Positions 1 to 9,178 of a stretch of DNA of 63,642 bases are shown here, in pieces; the first letter of the stretch is position 1, and the number at the start of each line of letters is the position of its first letter. A program made the translations under genes and the position numbers. The stretch lies in the NCBI RefSeq assembly GCF_050176255.1, contig NZ_JBFXIE010000015.1. One strand, given 5' to 3'. The notes under the pieces are model-generated. The model ran no database searches. It had not been told where the DNA came from and worked only from the letters and a program-made list of their open reading frames with translations. The DNA comes from JBFXIE01 sp050176255. GTDB lineage: Bacteria > Pseudomonadota > Gammaproteobacteria > Burkholderiales > Burkholderiaceae_C.

Positions 1-3000
1 CCGCCGCGGTTGAGCGTGAGCATGTGCAGGTTGTCGCTGTACGTGCTGTGGATGCCCCACTTCTGGTGCGGGGTGATGAAGTTCAGCGCGATCTCGGGGT
101 TGCCGTTGGGCTTTTGGCCCTCGACCTCGTGCAGCGTCTTCAGTTGCACCGGCGGGCGGTAGCTCACGAAGCCCTCGCCGAAGTCACGCATCCAGGGGTG
201 ATCCTGGTAGAACTGCTGGCGGCCGGTGAGGGTGCGCCAGGGGATGTACTCGTGCACGTTGGTGTAGCCGGCGTTGTAGCTGACCTTCTCGCTCTCCAGC
301 CCGCTCCAGGTGGGCGAGCTGATGATCTTGCGCGGCTGCGCCTGGATGTCGCGGAAGCGGATTTTTTCATCCTCGCGGTGCAGCGCCAGGTGCACGTGGT
401 CGCGCCCGGTGATCTTGGACAACGCCTCCCAGGCCTTGCAGGCCACATGGCCGTTGGTCTCGGGCGCCAGCATCATCACCACTTCGGTGGCGTCGATGTC
501 GGTGACGATCTTCGGGCGGCCCTGCGTGGCGCCCTCCTCGCGCACCCGGCCGTTCAGGTCGCCCAGCTGCGTCACTTCGGTCTCGGTGTTCCAGGCAATG
601 CCCTTGCCGCCGTTGCCCACCTTGTCCATCAACGGGCCCAGGGCCGTGAAGCGCTTGTAGGTATTGGGGTAGTCGCGCTCCACCACCGTCACCTGCGGCG
701 CCGTGACGCCGGGGATCAGGTCGCACTCGCCGCGCTTCCAGTCCTTCACGCCGTAGGGCTGCGCCAGTTCGGCCGGGGTGTCATGCATGATGGGCGTGAG
801 CACCACTTCCTTTTCAACGCCCAGGTGGCCCACGCAGACTTCGCTGAAGGCCTTGGCGAAGCCCTTGTAGATCTCCCAGTCGCTGCGCGACTGCCACGCC
901 GGATCGACGGCCGCCGACAGCGGGTGGATGAAGGGGTGCATGTCGCTGGTGTTGAGGTCGTTTTTCTCGTACCAGGTGGCCGTGGGCAGCACGATGTCTG
1001 AATACAGGCAGGTGGTGCTCATGCGGAAGTCCAGCGTGACCAGCAGGTCCAGCTTGCCCTCGGGGGCATTGGCATGCCACTTGACCTCCTGCGGCTTGGC
1101 CTCGTCCTTGCCCAGATCCTTGCCCTGCACGCCATGGGTGGTGCCCAGCAGGTGCTTGAGGAAGTACTCATGCCCCTTGCCCGAGCTGCCCAGCAGGTTG
1201 GAGCGCCACACGAACATGTTGCGCGGCCAGTTCATGGGGTTGTCGGGGTCTTCGCAGCTCATGGTGAGCGAGCCGTTCCTGAGCGACTGCACCACATAGT
1301 CCCTGGGATCCATGCCCATGTCCTGCGCGTCCCGCACCACCTGCAGCGGGTTGGTCTGCAGCTGCGGCGCGCTGGGCAGCCAGCCCATGCGCTCGGAGCG
1401 CACGTTGAAGTCGATCATCGAGCCCTGGTAGTCCTTGGGGTCCGCCAGGGGCGATAGCACTTCCTCGACGCCCAGCTTTTCGTAGCGCCACTGGTCGGTG
1501 TGGGCATAGAAGAAGCTGGTGGAGTTCTGCTGGCGCGGCGGGCGGATCCAGTCCAGCGCGAAGGCCAGCGCGGTCCAACCCGTCTGCGGGCGCAGCTTTT
1601 CCTGGCCCACGTAGTGCGACCAGCCGCCACCGCTTTGCCCGATGCAGCCGCACATCATCAGCATGTTGATGATGCCGCGGTAGTTCATGTCGCAGTGGTA
1701 CCAGTGGTTCATGGCCGCGCCGATGATCACCATGGACTTGCCGTGGGTCTTGTCGGCGTTGTCGGCAAACTGGCGCGCAATGGCGATCACCTGGTCGCGC
1801 GGCACGCCGGTGATGCGCTCTTGCCAGGCGGGGGTGTAGGGCGCGTTGGCATCGTAGCCGCCGTCCGCCTCTTCGCCCCGCAGGCCGCGCAGGATGCCGT
1901 AGTTGGCCGCCTGCAAGTCAAACACGGTGGCCACGGCCACGCGGCCGGATACGCCCTCGCCCTGCAGTTCCAGGTGGGTGATGGGCACGCGGCGCACGAT
2001 CACGTCGCCACCCTGGTCGTTGGACTGGAAGTTGGGCGTCTCGATACCGCCAAAGTACGGGAAGGCGACGTCCGTCACGTCATGCGCCTGCGCGCCGTCC
2101 TCCAGCACCGACAGCTTGAGCTTGACATCGTTGCCGGTGCGCGCCTCCTTGGACTCGAGGTTCCACAGACCCTTGTCGTCGCGCCCATCCTTGCCCCAGC
2201 GAAAGCCGATGGAACCATTGGGCAGCGCCACCTGGCCATCGACCCCGTAGGCCACGGTCTTCCAGTCGGGGTGGTTGCTCTGGCCCAGCCTGTCGGCAAA
2301 GTCGCTGGCGCGCACGTAGCGGCCTGGCACCATCACCGTGCGGCCGTCGGGCAGTGTCTTTTCCTGCAGCACCACCAGCAGCGGCAGGTCGGTGTAGCGG
2401 CGGGCGTAGTCGTCGAAGTACGCCGAGCGCCCCTTGCCGCCATCCTTGAAGTAGAACTCTTTGAGGATCACATGCCCCATGGCCATGGCCACGGCGGCGT
2501 CGGTGCCCTGCTTGGGGTGCAGCCACAGGTCGGCCAGCTTGGCGACCTCGGAATAGTCGGGCGTCACTGCCACGACCTTGGCGCCCTTGTAGCGCACCTC
2601 GGTGAAGAAGTGCGCATCGGGCGTGCGCGTCTGGGGCACGTTGGAGCCCCAGGCGATGATGAAGTGGGAGTTGTACCAGTCGGCCGACTCTGGCACGTCG
2701 GTCTGCTCGCCCCACACCTGCGGGCTGGACGGCGGCAGGTCGCAGTACCAGTCGTAAAAACTCATCGGCACGCCGCCGATCAGGTTCAGGTAGCGGCTGC
2801 CCGCGGCGTACGAGATCATCGACATGGCCGGGATCGGCGAAAAGCCGATGATGCGGTCCGGCCCGTGCTTCTTGATGGTGTAGACGTTCGCCGCAGCGAT
2901 CATCTGGTTGACCTCGTCCCAGGTGCTGCGCACGAAGCCGCCCAGGCCGCGCTGCTTTTGCCATTCGCGGCGCGCGCTGTCGTTCTCGACGATGGCGGCC

Positions 3001-3407
3001 CAGGCGTCCACGGGGCTCTTGGCGATGGCCAGTGCGGCACGCCAGTGCTTGAGCAGGCGGCCACGCACCATGGGGTATTTCACGCGATTGGCGCTGTACA
3101 GGTACCAGCTGTAGCTGGCGCCGCGTGCGCAGCCGCGGGGCTCGTGGTTGGGCAGGTCGGGGCGCGTGCGCGGGTAGTCGGTCTGCTGGGTTTCCCAGGT
3201 GACGATGCCGCCCTTGACGTAAATCTTCCATGAGCAGCTGCCGGTGCAATTCACGCCGTGCGTGCTGCGCACGATCTTGTCGTGCGCCCAGCGGTCGCGA
3301 TAGGCGTCTTCCCATGTACGGTCTTCGCCGTTGGTCTGGCCGTGGCCCTGCGAGAAGGTTTCGCGCGGCTGCGCGAAGTACGAGAGACGGTCGAGAAAAT
3401 GACTCAT
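1..3407 (-). CDS. narG: Respiratory nitrate reductase alpha subunit NarG (3' end cut by window)
   Basis: Catalytic subunit of the membrane-bound quinol:nitrate reductase; it reduces nitrate to nitrite at a molybdenum bis-MGD centre on the cytoplasmic face, working with NarH and NarI. About 1135 codons are present; the family has about 1240, so roughly 100 C-terminal residues and the expected narHJI lie beyond the left edge. The N-terminus reads MSHFLDRLSYF. The FS0 iron-sulfur ligands are visible as His50, Cys54 and Cys58 (THGVNCTGSC) and Cys93 (RGCARG). The Mo-ligand aspartate region (YCDLPP, near residue 223) and ESADWYNSHF are intact. The start at 3407 follows an AAGGAG ribosome site. It is the last gene seen of a narK1-narK2-narG order. 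Identification is secure. Confidence 0.97.
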   Translation of the reverse strand, partial: MSHFLDRLSYFAQPRETFSQGHGQTNGEDRTWEDAYRDRWAHDKIVRSTHGVNCTGSCSWKIYVKGGIVTWETQQTDYPRTRPDLPNHEPRGCARGASYSWYLYSANRVKYPMVRGRLLKHWRAALAIAKSPVDAWAAIVENDSARREWQKQRGLGGFVRSTWDEVNQMIAAANVYTIKKHGPDRIIGFSPIPAMSMISYAAGSRYLNLIGGVPMSFYDWYCDLPPSSPQVWGEQTDVPESADWYNSHFIIAWGSNVPQTRTPDAHFFTEVRYKGAKVVAVTPDYSEVAKLADLWLHPKQGTDAAVAMAMGHVILKEFYFKDGGKGRSAYFDDYARRYTDLPLLVVLQEKTLPDGRTVMVPGRYVRASDFADRLGQSNHPDWKTVAYGVDGQVALPNGSIGFRWGKDGRDDKGLWNLESKEARTGNDVKLKLSVLEDGAQAHDVTDVAFPYFGGIETPNFQSNDQGGDVIVRRVPITHLELQGEGVSGRVAVATVFDLQAANYGILRGLRGEEADGGYDANAPYTPAWQERITGVPRDQVIAIARQFADNADKTHGKSMVIIGAAMNHWYHCDMNYRGIINMLMMCGCIGQSGGGWSHYVGQEKLRPQTGWTALAFALDWIRPPRQQNSTSFFYAHTDQWRYEKLGVEEVLSPLADPKDYQGSMIDFNVRSERMGWLPSAPQLQTNPLQVVRDAQDMGMDPRDYVVQSLRNGSLTMSCEDPDNPMNWPRNMFVWRSNLLGSSGKGHEYFLKHLLGTTHGVQGKDLGKDEAKPQEVKWHANAPEGKLDLLVTLDFRMSTTCLYSDIVLPTATWYEKNDLNTSDMHPFIHPLSAAVDPAWQSRSDWEIYKGFAKAFSEVCVGHLGVEKEVVLTPIMHDTPAELAQPYGVKDWKRGECDLIPGVTAPQVTVVERDYPNTYKRFTALGPLMDKVGNGGKGIAWNTETEVTQLGDLNGRVREEGATQGRPKIVTDIDATEVVMMLAPETNGHVACKAWEALSKITGRDHVHLALHREDEKIRFRDIQAQPRKIISSPTWSGLESEKVSYNAGYTNVHEYIPWRTLTGRQQFYQDHPWMRDFGEGFVSYRPPVQLKTLHEVEGQKPNGNPEIALNFITPHQKWGIHSTYSDNLHMLTLNRG

Positions 3408-3448
3408 CGTGGGGCTCCTTGGAAATCTTTGTGGCTTGTGGGGCGGCT

Positions 3449-4894
3449 TTAGCAAGGCATCTCGGCGTTCTTGCGCGAGTAGTACCACCAGGTGATCACA
3501 ATGCAGACGACATAGAACAGCGCAAACATCCACAGCGCAAACTCCGGCCCGCCCGTCGCCGCGATGGAGCTGCCGTAGCTCTTGGGAATGAAGAACCCGC
3601 CGTATGCACCCAGCGCACCTGCGAAGCCGACGGCGGCCGCGCCTTCGGTGTTGCCGTCCTTGACGGCCTGGGCGCGCATTGCTTCGTCGTTGCCACGCAG
3701 CTCGCGCATCTTCTGGGTCAGGAAGATCACGGGAATCATGCGGAACGTGGAGCCATTGCCGATGCCCGTGGTGAAGAACAGCACCAGGAACATCAGAAAG
3801 AAGCCAGTGAAGCTGCCCTCTGCGGGGCCGAAAGGCAGCGCAAAGCCACCCGAGCCCTTGGGCAGAAAATACAGAACGCCCACGACGGCCAGCGCCATCA
3901 CGATGAAGTTCCAGAAGGTCACCACGCCGCCACCCACCTTGTCCGACAGCCAGCCGCCGAAGGGACGCACCACGGCACCCACCAGGGGGCCCAGCCAGGC
4001 GTAGGCCAGCGGATTCACATCAGGGAACAGCGCCTTGATCAGCAGCGGAAAGCCCGCGGCAAAGCCGATGAAGGAGCCGAACGTGCCCAGGTACAGCACG
4101 CACATGATCCAGTTGTGCTTGCGCTTGAAGATGGCTGCCTGCGCCGCAAAGCTGGCCTTGGCGTCGGCGATGTCGTGCATGCCGAACCACGCGGCAATGG
4201 CAGCCAGCGCAATCCACGGCACCCAGATGAAGGCGGCGTTCTGCGCCCACACCAGTTGCTCCTGGCCGTTCTTCACGATGGTCTGCGGATCGCCGCCAAA
4301 GATGCCGAAGATGCCCGCCGTGATGACCAGCGGGCTCAGAAACTGCACCACCGACACACCCAGGTTGCCCAGCCCGGCGTTCACGCCCAGGGCGGAGCCC
4401 TTGCGCTCCTTCGGGAAGAAGAAGCTGATGTTGGCCATGCTGGAGCTGAAGTTGCCCCCGCCCAGTCCGCACAGCAGCGCCAGCACCAGCATGGTGGGGT
4501 AGCTGGTGGTGTTGTCCTGCACCGCATAGCCAATGCCGATGGCCGGGATCAGCAGCGACGCAGTGGACAGCGCCGTCCAGCGCCGCCCCCCGAAGACGGG
4601 CACCATGAACGAGTAAAAGATACGCAGCGTGGCGCCCGACAGCGCCGGCGCCGCAGCCAGCCAGAACAGCTGGTTGGTCGAATACCTGAAACCCAGCGCG
4701 GGCAGATTGACGGCCACCACGCTCCAGACCTGCCATATGGCAAAGGCCAGGAACAGCGCGGGCACCGAGATCCAGAGGTTGATCTTGGCAATGGCCTCGC
4801 CCTCGCGCTCCCAGAACTGCTTGTCCTCGGGGGTCCAGAGCGTGAGCACCCGGCCTTTGCGGCCGCTGCCCTGCGAAACGTTGTTGTTGGACAT
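3449..4894 (-). CDS. narK2: Nitrate/nitrite transporter, NarK2-type MFS protein
   Basis: Major facilitator superfamily transporter of 481 residues, 12 predicted membrane segments, expected to exchange nitrate and nitrite or import nitrate with protons across the inner membrane. Two nitrate-signature regions are visible: GLGGGNFSSSMANISFFFP in the first half and GIGNGSTFRMIPVIFL in the second; an FGGWLSDKVGGG loop is typical of the family. I chose the start at 4894 (MSNNNVSQGSGRKGRVL); the frame stays open much further upstream, but that stretch lies inside narK1 on the same strand. It sits 20 bp after narK1 and 41 bp before narG, so the three are probably co-transcribed. The K2 label rests on position and the nitrate signatures. 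Confidence 0.93.
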   Translation of the reverse strand: MSNNNVSQGSGRKGRVLTLWTPEDKQFWEREGEAIAKINLWISVPALFLAFAIWQVWSVVAVNLPALGFRYSTNQLFWLAAAPALSGATLRIFYSFMVPVFGGRRWTALSTASLLIPAIGIGYAVQDNTTSYPTMLVLALLCGLGGGNFSSSMANISFFFPKERKGSALGVNAGLGNLGVSVVQFLSPLVITAGIFGIFGGDPQTIVKNGQEQLVWAQNAAFIWVPWIALAAIAAWFGMHDIADAKASFAAQAAIFKRKHNWIMCVLYLGTFGSFIGFAAGFPLLIKALFPDVNPLAYAWLGPLVGAVVRPFGGWLSDKVGGGVVTFWNFIVMALAVVGVLYFLPKGSGGFALPFGPAEGSFTGFFLMFLVLFFTTGIGNGSTFRMIPVIFLTQKMRELRGNDEAMRAQAVKDGNTEGAAAVGFAGALGAYGGFFIPKSYGSSIAATGGPEFALWMFALFYVVCIVITWWYYSRKNAEMPC

Positions 4895-4914
4895 GTGTAA
4901 ATCTCCGGTGCAAG

Positions 4915-6201
4915 TCAACGCGCTGCCGGTGCGCAGCCCCCGGAACCCATCACGTCGGTGCGGCGCACCTCGGTGAAGTACATCCAGATCAGCGACACCC
5001 AGACTACGCCGTACATCAGCATGAAGGCGCTGGAGCGGATGCCCGTCCAGTCCATGAGCATGCCGAACAGGATGGGCAGGATGAAGCCGCCCATGCCGCC
5101 CGCCAGGCCCACGATGCCGCTGATGGCGCCGATGTTCTTGGGGTAGTCGTCGCTGATGTACTTGAACACGCTGGCCTTGCCGAAGGCCCAGGCAATGCCC
5201 AGCACGAACATGAGCGCGGTGAACAGGTACACGTTCAGGCCGATGTGCAAGGTGGTGGGCCCGTTGACGGTCTGGATGGTGAAGTCGGTCTGCGGGTAGG
5301 ACAGCAAAAACAGGCAGATCCAGCTGACCCACATCACCCACCAGGTCACGGCATGCGCGCCGAACTTATCGCTCAGCACGCCGCCAATGGCGCGCAGCAC
5401 GCCGCCGGGCAGCGAGAAGCACGCCGCCAGCAAAGCCGCCACGCGGATGTCCAGGCCGTACTCGCCCACGTAGTACTGCACCATCCACAGCGACAGCGCC
5501 ACATAGCCGCCGAACACGATGCTGTAGTACTGGCAGTACTTGAGCACCTTGGGGTCCTTCAGGGCCTTGAGTTGATCCACAAAGCGCACGTTGCTGGGCA
5601 CGCGGTGGGATGGGTCGCTGTGGCTGAACAGCCAAAACAGCACCAGCGCCCCGAGCATGATGGCGGCGTACACATGCGGCACGGCCGCCCAGCCAAAGGC
5701 CACCAGAATCACCGGCGCCACAAACTTGTTCACCGCCGCGCCGGAGTTGCCCGCGCCGTACACGCCCATGGCCATGCCCTGGCGGTGTTTGGGAAACCAG
5801 CGTGCCACGTAGGGGGTGCCGACCGAGAATGCGCCGCCCGCCAGGCCCACGAACAGGCCGATGACGAGAAAGTGCCAGTACTCGGTGGCATAGCCCATCA
5901 TCCAGATGGCGGGAACGGTGGCCGCCATGAGCAGCGCCATCACGATGCGACCGCCGTACTTGTCCGTCCAGATGCCCAGCGGCACGCGCACCAGCGAGCC
6001 CGTGAGCACCGGCATGGCCGTGAGCAGCCCGAACTGGGTGGAGTTCAGGTTCAGCATCTTCTTGATCGGGATGCCGATCACGCCGAACATCATCCAGACC
6101 ATGAAGCAGACGGTAAAGGCCAGGGTGCTGACGATCAGCACCGACCATGCTTTGCGGCTGCGGCCGGGGTCGTCAACCACCGCCTGTGATGCTTTGCCCA
6201 T
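4915..6201 (-). CDS. narK1: Nitrate/nitrite transporter, NarK1-type MFS protein
   Basis: MFS transporter of 428 residues with about 12 membrane helices, expected to move nitrate into the cytoplasm for NarG. The first helix starts near RKAWSVLIVSTLAF; GLAGGAFSVGTPYVARWFP and GLAGGMGGFILPILFG correspond to the glycine-rich nitrate signature helices. Two in-frame ATGs lie upstream (6234 and 6225), but the ATG at 6201 has the best ribosome site (GAGAGG about 7 nt upstream), giving MGKASQAVVDD. It begins the narK1-narK2-narG unit, 140 bp after narL. In some relatives NarK1 and NarK2 are fused; here they are two genes. Confidence 0.92.
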   Translation of the reverse strand: MGKASQAVVDDPGRSRKAWSVLIVSTLAFTVCFMVWMMFGVIGIPIKKMLNLNSTQFGLLTAMPVLTGSLVRVPLGIWTDKYGGRIVMALLMAATVPAIWMMGYATEYWHFLVIGLFVGLAGGAFSVGTPYVARWFPKHRQGMAMGVYGAGNSGAAVNKFVAPVILVAFGWAAVPHVYAAIMLGALVLFWLFSHSDPSHRVPSNVRFVDQLKALKDPKVLKYCQYYSIVFGGYVALSLWMVQYYVGEYGLDIRVAALLAACFSLPGGVLRAIGGVLSDKFGAHAVTWWVMWVSWICLFLLSYPQTDFTIQTVNGPTTLHIGLNVYLFTALMFVLGIAWAFGKASVFKYISDDYPKNIGAISGIVGLAGGMGGFILPILFGMLMDWTGIRSSAFMLMYGVVWVSLIWMYFTEVRRTDVMGSGGCAPAAR

Positions 6202-6290
6202 TGCGCTTTCCTCTCTGGATGACATGGGGTGCATCGTCGGGAAAAGCGGGCACCGTGCCTATCCTTCGCAGGTACGCGGCGGGCAACGCA

Positions 6291-6332
6291 AAAGAACTAG
6301 GGCCATCGCGCCCCCGTACTACCAAAGAACTA
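6291..6332 (-). promoter_or_regulatory. Two direct repeats of AAAGAACTA in the narK1 upstream region, possible NarL sites
   Basis: The 140-bp gap between narL and narK1 holds two identical 9-mers, at 6291-6299 and 6324-6332, exactly 33 bp apart (about three helical turns). Read on the coding strand each is TAGTTCTTT, and TAGTTCT matches the E. coli NarL heptamer TACYYMT at six of seven positions. That they are NarL sites is inference. I see no canonical FNR site in this gap. Confidence 0.45.
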
Positions 6333-6341
6333 CAGGCAGGA

Positions 6342-7022
6342 TCATTCCGTTTGCCGAAGCCGGTCCGAGGCATACACGGCCGCCTGCACGCGCGAGCTCA
6401 GGCCCAGCTTGCGCAGGATGTGCTGCACATGGATCTTGACCGTGGTCTCTGCAATGGACAGCTGGCGCGCAATCTCCTTGTTGCTGGCGCCGCGGGCAAT
6501 CTCGCGCAATACATCCTCCTCGCGCGGCGAAAGCAGCGAAAGCGGCGACGCCGGCTCACCCTCCTGCGCAACGGGCTCCGGCTCGGGGGCGCCCTGCGAC
6601 TGAAAGGCCGCCACCAGCTTGGCCATCATCTCGGGGCTTACCACGGGCTCGCCACGTGCGGCGCGGCGTATGGCGTCGGCAAGCAGATCCCCGTCGATGG
6701 TCTTGAGCAGGTAGCCCTGGGCCCCGTTACGCAGCGCGGCCGCCAGGTCTTGCCCGTCCTCGCTCACCGTCAGCATGATCACACGGCTTTCGGACGAGGC
6801 CTCGCGCAGGCCGGCAATGGCGTCAACGCCCAGCACGCCGGGCAGGTGGTTGTCCAGCAAGATCACATCCGGGCGCAGGGCCGGCAGCAGGCGCAGCGCC
6901 TGCGCGGCATCGCCCGCCTCGCCCACCACACGCAGGTCGGGCTGCTGCGACAGCAGCGCCACCAGCCCGCGGCGCAGCAGCGTGTGGTCATCGATCAGGA
7001 AGAGGGTGATGGGTTGGGTCAT
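6342..7022 (-). CDS. narL: Nitrate response regulator NarL
   Basis: Two-component response regulator, 226 residues. An N-terminal receiver domain (acidic pair in IDDH, phospho-acceptor Asp in VILLDNHLPG, Thr in MLTVSEDG, Lys in GYLLK) is followed by a LuxR/NarL-type helix-turn-helix (LSPREEDVLREIARGASNKEIARQL, then TTVKIHVQHILRKL). It should bind DNA when phosphorylated by NarX and control the nar genes just downstream. It lies 74 bp after narX on the same strand, the usual NarX-NarL pairing. A linker rich in Pro and Glu (residues about 140-155) separates the domains. Confidence 0.94.
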   Translation of the reverse strand: MTQPITLFLIDDHTLLRRGLVALLSQQPDLRVVGEAGDAAQALRLLPALRPDVILLDNHLPGVLGVDAIAGLREASSESRVIMLTVSEDGQDLAAALRNGAQGYLLKTIDGDLLADAIRRAARGEPVVSPEMMAKLVAAFQSQGAPEPEPVAQEGEPASPLSLLSPREEDVLREIARGASNKEIARQLSIAETTVKIHVQHILRKLGLSSRVQAAVYASDRLRQTE

Positions 7023-7096
7023 GTGGCGATGGGGTGTCGATCCGTTGTCTGTACGTTGTCTATACGTTGCCGGTCTGGCGTGCGCTCGCGCGGCGC

Positions 7097-9016
7097 TCAG
7101 CTAGCGGCGCCGGCAAACGCGGGCGGGCCGGACAGCCGGCTGTCGTCGCCCCGTTCAGAGGGCAGCAGCTCCAGGATCACGCGGGTGCCCCCGCCACCGG
7201 GGCTGGAGACCACCTGCAGCCGGGCGCCGATACGCTGGGCACGCTCGCGCATGATGCCCAGGCCCACATGCAGCGAATCGGGCATCACGCCCTGCGGGTC
7301 AAAGCCCGAGCCATCGTCGTGCACCTCGAAGCGCCATTGCGGATGGCGCTGCACGCGCAGCTGCACATGGCGCGCACCGGCGTGCTTGCGCACATTGGAC
7401 AGCGCTTCCTGCACCACGTGAAGCACCTGGATCTGCACGTCGGGCGCCAGCGGCAGCCCCTGGCCCGACATCGAAAGCGACGTGGCCACGCCTGTCTGGT
7501 GCTCGAACTTCGACAGCGTGGAGCGCAAGGCGTCCTCGATGTCCTCGTCTTGCGTGCGGGTGCGAAAGTGCACCAGCAGCTCGCGCACGTCGGCATAGCA
7601 CTCGCGCACGCCCACATCCAGCTCGGCAATGCTGCGGTCGCGCGCCTGCTCGTTGCCCTTGGCCACGGCGTCGCGCAGCAGCTGGGTCTGGATCTTGAGA
7701 AAGGCCAGCGACTGGGCAATGGAGTCGTGCAGCTCGCGTGCGATCAGGCGCCGCTCTTCGGTTACTGCGGCCTCGCGCTCCAGTGCGCTGGCGCGCAGGC
7801 TCTCCATCGCGCTGGCCAGGTGGCGCGCCATGCTCTCGAGCAGTTCGCGCAGGCCCTGGGACAGCTCCAGGGTGCTGCGGTACAGCAGCGTCACCTCGCC
7901 CAGCACCCGATGATGGACTTGCACCGGAATGCTGACCACGGTCTTGAAACCCGCCTCACGGCAATGCGGCAGGTGCAGGCCGCCCGCCAGGGCAATCGGA
8001 ATGACCCGCAGGCGGGCCTGCGCCTGCGCCTGGCCGCATTCGCAGACGCCGGTGTCCAGGCACTGCTCGTGCTCGGCCAGCGACTGAGGCAGACCATCGG
8101 CGGCCAGCAAAACGTAGCGCTTGTTGGCCTCGTCGGACCAGCGCACCGCCGCCGCATCACAGCCGGCCACGCGGCGAATCTGCCGCACGAAGCCCTGGGT
8201 CAGCACCTCCAGGCTGCTCGCATCGGCCGCCAGCGCGCTCACTGCATAGAGGGCGGACAAGCGCTCGTTGCGCACCTCGATGCTGGCAGTCTTTTCGCGC
8301 ACCTTGCGCTCCAGGCCCTCGTGCGAGGTCTGCAACGCGTGGGTCATGAGGTTGAAGCCTGCCGCCAGCTGGCCGAACTCGTCGTCCGACTCCACCTCCA
8401 GGCGCGTGGCCAGGTCACCCTGGCGCACGCGGGCCAGCGCCTGCTGCAGCCGCGCCACGGGGTTGAGCACCAGCAGATAGCTCAAGGCCATGAAGGTCAC
8501 AGCCGAGCCGATGGCAATCGCCACCATGAACAACTGAAACAGATGCAGCATCGCCGTCCAGCGCACGATCTGCACCTCGATGGCCTCGACAAAGCCGTCT
8601 ATCTCGCGCACAAAGGCGTCGCTGCGATCCAAGGTGGCTGCGGCACTGCCGGGGTGTGTGGACGCCGATTGCTGCTGCAAGGCCAGCCACTGGCGCTGAA
8701 TATCGCCGTAGCGCGCGCGGGTTTCATCGCTCCAGGGCACAAACAGCGGCCGCGACGGGTCACCCGTGCGCAGCAGCTCCAGCCCGGCATCAAAGCGCTG
8801 GCGCAGTTGCTCAAGCTCTTGGGCGGATTCGCTTTGCTGCGCCAGCTCCATGCGCAGCACGTTCATGCGCAGGCGGCCGGCCTCGTTCACGGCCGCGGCG
8901 CCGCCCTCCAGCTGCCAGGTGACCCACAGGGTGAAGCCGATCGACGCCAGCGCTACCAGCAGGTACACCGCGCCCATGGCGAGCAGCTTGGTGGACAGCG
9001 TGGGCTTTTTGCGCAT
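7097..9016 (-). CDS. narX: Nitrate sensor histidine kinase NarX
   Basis: Membrane sensor kinase of 639 residues. TM1 is near residues 12-32, then a periplasmic ligand domain with a P-box-like stretch (NEAGRLRMNVLRMEL), then TM2 (FMVAIAIGSAVTFMALSYLLVL), a HAMP linker, a central cysteine-containing domain (CLDTGVCECGQ) and a HisKA_3 kinase core with H-box ARELHDSIAQSL and N-box VVQEALSNVRKHA, ending with the G box GLGIMRERA. This order is typical of NarX/NarQ. The ATG at 9016 (MRKKPTLSTK) was chosen over an in-frame TTG two codons earlier. The partner NarL follows directly. Confidence 0.93.
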   Translation of the reverse strand: MRKKPTLSTKLLAMGAVYLLVALASIGFTLWVTWQLEGGAAAVNEAGRLRMNVLRMELAQQSESAQELEQLRQRFDAGLELLRTGDPSRPLFVPWSDETRARYGDIQRQWLALQQQSASTHPGSAAATLDRSDAFVREIDGFVEAIEVQIVRWTAMLHLFQLFMVAIAIGSAVTFMALSYLLVLNPVARLQQALARVRQGDLATRLEVESDDEFGQLAAGFNLMTHALQTSHEGLERKVREKTASIEVRNERLSALYAVSALAADASSLEVLTQGFVRQIRRVAGCDAAAVRWSDEANKRYVLLAADGLPQSLAEHEQCLDTGVCECGQAQAQARLRVIPIALAGGLHLPHCREAGFKTVVSIPVQVHHRVLGEVTLLYRSTLELSQGLRELLESMARHLASAMESLRASALEREAAVTEERRLIARELHDSIAQSLAFLKIQTQLLRDAVAKGNEQARDRSIAELDVGVRECYADVRELLVHFRTRTQDEDIEDALRSTLSKFEHQTGVATSLSMSGQGLPLAPDVQIQVLHVVQEALSNVRKHAGARHVQLRVQRHPQWRFEVHDDGSGFDPQGVMPDSLHVGLGIMRERAQRIGARLQVVSSPGGGGTRVILELLPSERGDDSRLSGPPAFAGAAS

Positions 9017-9071
9017 CGCCAAAGTGTAGGCCTGCGGCGCGAAAATGCCAGCAAGGATGCCTAATCAACCC

Positions 9072-9108
9072 CCAGCCCTTGCAAATCAAGCGCTAGCAGC
9101 TATCAATA
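9072..9108. repeat. Dispersed short repeat, copy A (intergenic)
   Basis: A 37-bp copy of a repeat also found inside rsmB (49899-49935, opposite orientation). The two copies have identical blocks of 9, 9 and 10 bases (CCAGCCCTT, AAGCGCTAG, GCTATCAATA) at the same spacing. It fills the gap between nrdJ and narX. Confidence 0.6.
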
Positions 9109-9178
9109 ACGCAGCAAAAGCAGGCCACCTCGCCGCCATTCCAGCGCCGGCGGGCATCCCCGGCGGTGACCTGGCCGA

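Noticed and set aside
1500..3233. Long plus-strand open frame opposite narG
   Set aside because: Its translation is rich in His, Val and Arg with no domain. It is the antisense shadow of the narG codons in high-GC DNA.
6202..6341. FNR box (TTGAT-N4-ATCAA) for the nar operon
   Set aside because: No pair of half-sites with correct spacing is present in the gap.
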